Origin: Lysobacter silvisoli
GTDB taxonomy: Bacteria; Pseudomonadota; Gammaproteobacteria; Xanthomonadales; Xanthomonadaceae
Assembly (NCBI RefSeq): GCF_003382365.1
Contig: NZ_QTSU01000001.1
Location: 310,001-374,000 of the forward strand
Reading direction: 5' to 3'
Length of the DNA stretch: 64,000 nucleotides
Shown here: one piece after another, positions 62,167-64,000 of the stretch
Position numbering within the stretch: the first letter of the stretch is position 1
How the letters are laid out: the number at the start of each line of letters is the position of its first letter
Program-made: the position numbers and the translations under genes
The notes under the pieces: generated by a model
Databases searched by the model: none
What the model was told of the DNA's origin: nothing
The model's input: the letters and a program-made list of their open reading frames with translations, nothing else

Positions 62167-62200
62167 CAAAAAAAAGCGGGCCCACGAGGGGCCCGCTTTG
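62167..62200 (-). terminator. terminator of tRNA-Ser
   Basis: On the minus strand AAAGCGGGCCCC-TCGT-GGGCCCGCTTTTTTTT: an unbroken stem with a long T tract, eight bases after the tRNA. Confidence 0.92.
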
Positions 62201-62207
62201 CAAAACT

Positions 62208-62298
<91 letters not shown>

Positions 62299-62396
62299 GG
62301 GTGCAGTGAGCCGACTATGATACGGGCCGCAGGCGCCGACCACAAGGCGGGGCTCCGGGCGGCTACACTGTGGTCCCCCTGAACGAAGCCGACCCC

Positions 62397-62807
62397 ATGT
62401 CCGAGATCCTGGTTCCGGTGTCCTTCGGCGAGCTGCTGGACAAGATCGCCATCCTGCAGATCAAGTCCGAGCGCATGTCCGACCCGGCCAAGCTGGCCAA
62501 CGTGCGCAACGAGCTGTCGGCGCTGGAAAACACCTGGATGGCCCACCCGGCCGCCGGCCACGATATCGTCCGCCTGCGCGCCGAGCTCAAGGCCGTGAAC
62601 GAGCGCCTGTGGGTGATCGAGGACGACATCCGAATCAAGGAAAAGGCCCAGGCCTTCGACGCCGAGTTCGTGCGCCTGGCCCGCAGCGTCTATTTCGAGA
62701 ACGACGAGCGCGCCCGGATTAAGAAGGACATCAACCTGGCCCTGGGCTCGTCCTACGTCGAGGAAAAGTCCTACCAGGACTACAAGACCGGCGACTCGCC
62801 GCTCTAA
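62397..62807 (+). CDS. DUF6165 family protein
   Basis: The 136-residue cytoplasmic protein has the DUF6165 pattern: SEILVPVSFGELLDKIAIL, IKSERMSDPAKLANVRNEL, LKAVNERLWVIEDDIRIKE, and the end SSYVEEKSYQDY. The family is helical and often near glycosyltransferase or LPS genes in proteobacteria. ATG 62397 is chosen over a GTG nine codons upstream because the pattern starts there. No partner gene is adjacent; tRNA-Ser is on one side and a long G+C-rich gap on the other. Confidence 0.8.
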   Translation: MSEILVPVSFGELLDKIAILQIKSERMSDPAKLANVRNELSALENTWMAHPAAGHDIVRLRAELKAVNERLWVIEDDIRIKEKAQAFDAEFVRLARSVYFENDERARIKKDINLALGSSYVEEKSYQDYKTGDSPL

Positions 62808-63187
62808 GCCGGCCGTTGCGACGGCGCGGCCGCGAGCCGCGATCGCCGCCACCGCCTTTGCCCCGGCGAACGTCTTTCTACACAGCCTGCCCGCCCCCGG
62901 TAGCGGCGCCAGCCGCCGTCGCGTGGCGGCCTACGGCCGCGGCCCCTGAGCCGGCGTCCGGCCAACCGGAGTGGCCGGGGCCGGCGACTGCCTGCCCATT
63001 TTTCGTCTTCGGCCCCGCCTAAGGTGGCCGCGCTCCGCACCGGCCCGCCCTGGGCGCGGTCGGAGCGGCACCGGCGTTCGCTCCGGCCCGGTCCGGTGCC
63101 GGGCGGGCGCCGCCAACGCGGGCGGATCGCGGCCAGGAGGCCGCAGCCCGTTCGACCAATGGATGGACGAACCCAAGGAGCAGCAAC
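62808..63187. other. 380-bp gap with no recognised gene
   Basis: Very G+C-rich stretch between DUF6165 and the next gene. Small frames here are Pro/Ala/Arg-rich and have no ribosome site. The only sure element is AAGGAG at 63175-63180, which serves the following gene. Confidence 0.6.
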
Positions 63188-64000
63188 GTGAAAAAGGAAC
63201 ACGTGTTAGGGACGATCTGGATGGCGGTCCTGCTGGCGGTGTCGCCGCTGGCCATCGCCGAGGAATCCGAAGCCGAAACGCCCAAGGAGGAGCAGGAGCT
63301 CAAGCGCAATCAGTCGGAAACGCCCGAAGCGGTGAAGGCGCACCTGGCCTACGTCGAGGAGTTGGACCGGCGTTATCCGGACAGCTCCAAGGTGGACCCG
63401 GAGCGGTTCATGGCCGAGGAAGGCGAGAAGGCCGCGCTGATCTACTGCCGCGCCCTGGGCTTCGAAGGCCCCTGCGAACCGGACAAGGGCCAGTCGGCGT
63501 CCGCCCGCGCCGGGTTCGTGGCCCTGGATGTCGACCGCGCCGCGGCCAAGGTCGGCCGCTTCGGCTGGTTCGACTGGCTGTTCAATCTGTTCTACAGCGT
63601 CGGCGTGATCCCCGACAAGGCCTCGTGCCCGTCGCCGCACGTGCTGGTGCAGATGCACATGGACGACGAGGACCGGCGCAACGCCAACTCGCGTTGGGGC
63701 TGGATCGGCGCGACCGTGTCCAACAACAACACCACCTGGCGCTTCTGCCGCTTGAACTGGGACGCCTCGTTCGCGTTCAAGCCGCTGGCCAACTGGGGCA
63801 ACCAGTACGACTACGCGGTGCAGAACCTGGGCGTCTTCTGCCCGCCGGGTTCGCGCCGCGTGCTGCGCCGTCACGACAACGAGGACTGGGCCAACGCCAA
63901 CTGGTCCAGCGGCGGCGTGTATCCCAGCGTCAACCTGATCGGCAACTGGTGGACCTACACCTGCCAGTTCGACGGCGGCACGCCCACGCCGCTGATGTCG
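63188..64000 (+). CDS. secreted protein of unknown function (3' end cut by window)
   Basis: A GTG at 63188 with AAGGAG seven bases upstream opens a frame that runs to the window end (271 codons, no stop). It begins VKKEHVLGTIWMAVLLAVS, a signal peptide likely cut after AIAEE. An acidic, charged region follows (EAETPKEEQELKRNQ), then an extracellular-type domain with several Cys (IYCRALGFEGPC; FCRLNWDA; FCPPGSRR; YTCQFDGG) and many Trp and Asn. Disulfides are likely. No family is recognised; it could be a lectin or surface protein. There is no ATG start, which explains why it is easily missed. Confidence 0.75.
   Translation, partial: MKKEHVLGTIWMAVLLAVSPLAIAEESEAETPKEEQELKRNQSETPEAVKAHLAYVEELDRRYPDSSKVDPERFMAEEGEKAALIYCRALGFEGPCEPDKGQSASARAGFVALDVDRAAAKVGRFGWFDWLFNLFYSVGVIPDKASCPSPHVLVQMHMDDEDRRNANSRWGWIGATVSNNNTTWRFCRLNWDASFAFKPLANWGNQYDYAVQNLGVFCPPGSRRVLRRHDNEDWANANWSSGGVYPSVNLIGNWWTYTCQFDGGTPTPLMS

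Noticed and set aside
62816-63022. 68-residue frame in the gap after DUF6165
   Set aside because: Pro/Arg-rich, no ribosome site, composition of non-coding G+C-rich DNA.

Overview
This 64 kb window is a very G+C-rich gammaproteobacterial chromosome segment. Gene content and order fit the family Lysobacteraceae (Xanthomonadaceae), most likely Lysobacter or a close relative. The evidence is an opgD-opgH glucan pair, phoB-phoR-ppk-ppx in one operon, the tig-clpP-clpX-lon-hupB-tRNA-ppiD block, the E. coli-like mltD-gloB-methyltransferase-rnhA-dnaQ neighbourhood, and many short intergenic repeats of the type common in that family. The genus is an inference; there is no rRNA gene in the window. No prophage, transposase, integrase or CRISPR array was found.

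Layout. 1-11 kb: a cut PAP2 phosphatase with a GT4 glycosyltransferase; a GntR(YtrA)-ABC transporter-permease unit followed by a secreted S9 peptidase; then opgD-opgH for periplasmic glucans. 11-19 kb, all minus strand: a small lipoprotein, then phoB-phoR-ppk-ppx (phosphate sensing and polyphosphate turnover, with a candidate Pho box before phoB), and a BepA-like M48 protease. 19-24.2 kb: monothiol/dithiol redox genes (glutaredoxin, AhpD-like), NAD isocitrate dehydrogenase, a Na+/H+ antiporter, a BAX inhibitor-like membrane protein and four tRNAs (Pro, Arg, His, Lys). 24.4-34.5 kb: an accessory-looking stretch of short, often poorly characterised genes (YCII, a seven-repeat FG-GAP protein, PhoD phosphatase, DUF5990, GST, DUF7079, VOC) ending in a divergent azoreductase/HxlR pair around a perfect inverted repeat.

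34.5-38.8 kb, minus strand: DUF3348, DUF802, OmpA-like and DUF2894 genes. The middle two look like a proton-driven stator pair (a MotA/ExbB-like channel subunit with a long cytoplasmic coiled coil, and a MotB/ZorB-like subunit with a membrane-embedded Asp). This resembles the ZorAB half of Zorya defence but has different partner genes, and it is the best candidate here for an undescribed system. 39-42.4 kb: a siderophore receptor, PepSY membrane protein and small membrane protein, probably Fur-controlled. 42.5-45.4 kb: a methyltransferase, secreted unknowns, tRNA-Leu and an AlkB-like dioxygenase.

45.5-55 kb: the protein quality-control core (trigger factor, ClpP, ClpX, Lon, HU, tRNA-Val, three tRNA-Asp in 180-bp tandem repeats, PpiD). 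55-61 kb: fabI, mltD and gloB on the minus strand, and a methyltransferase, rnhA and dnaQ on the plus strand. This block is flanked by two direct copies of a roughly 490-500 bp composite intergenic repeat. 61-64 kb: a PP2C phosphatase, tRNA-Ser, a DUF6165 gene and a secreted protein of unknown function cut by the window end.
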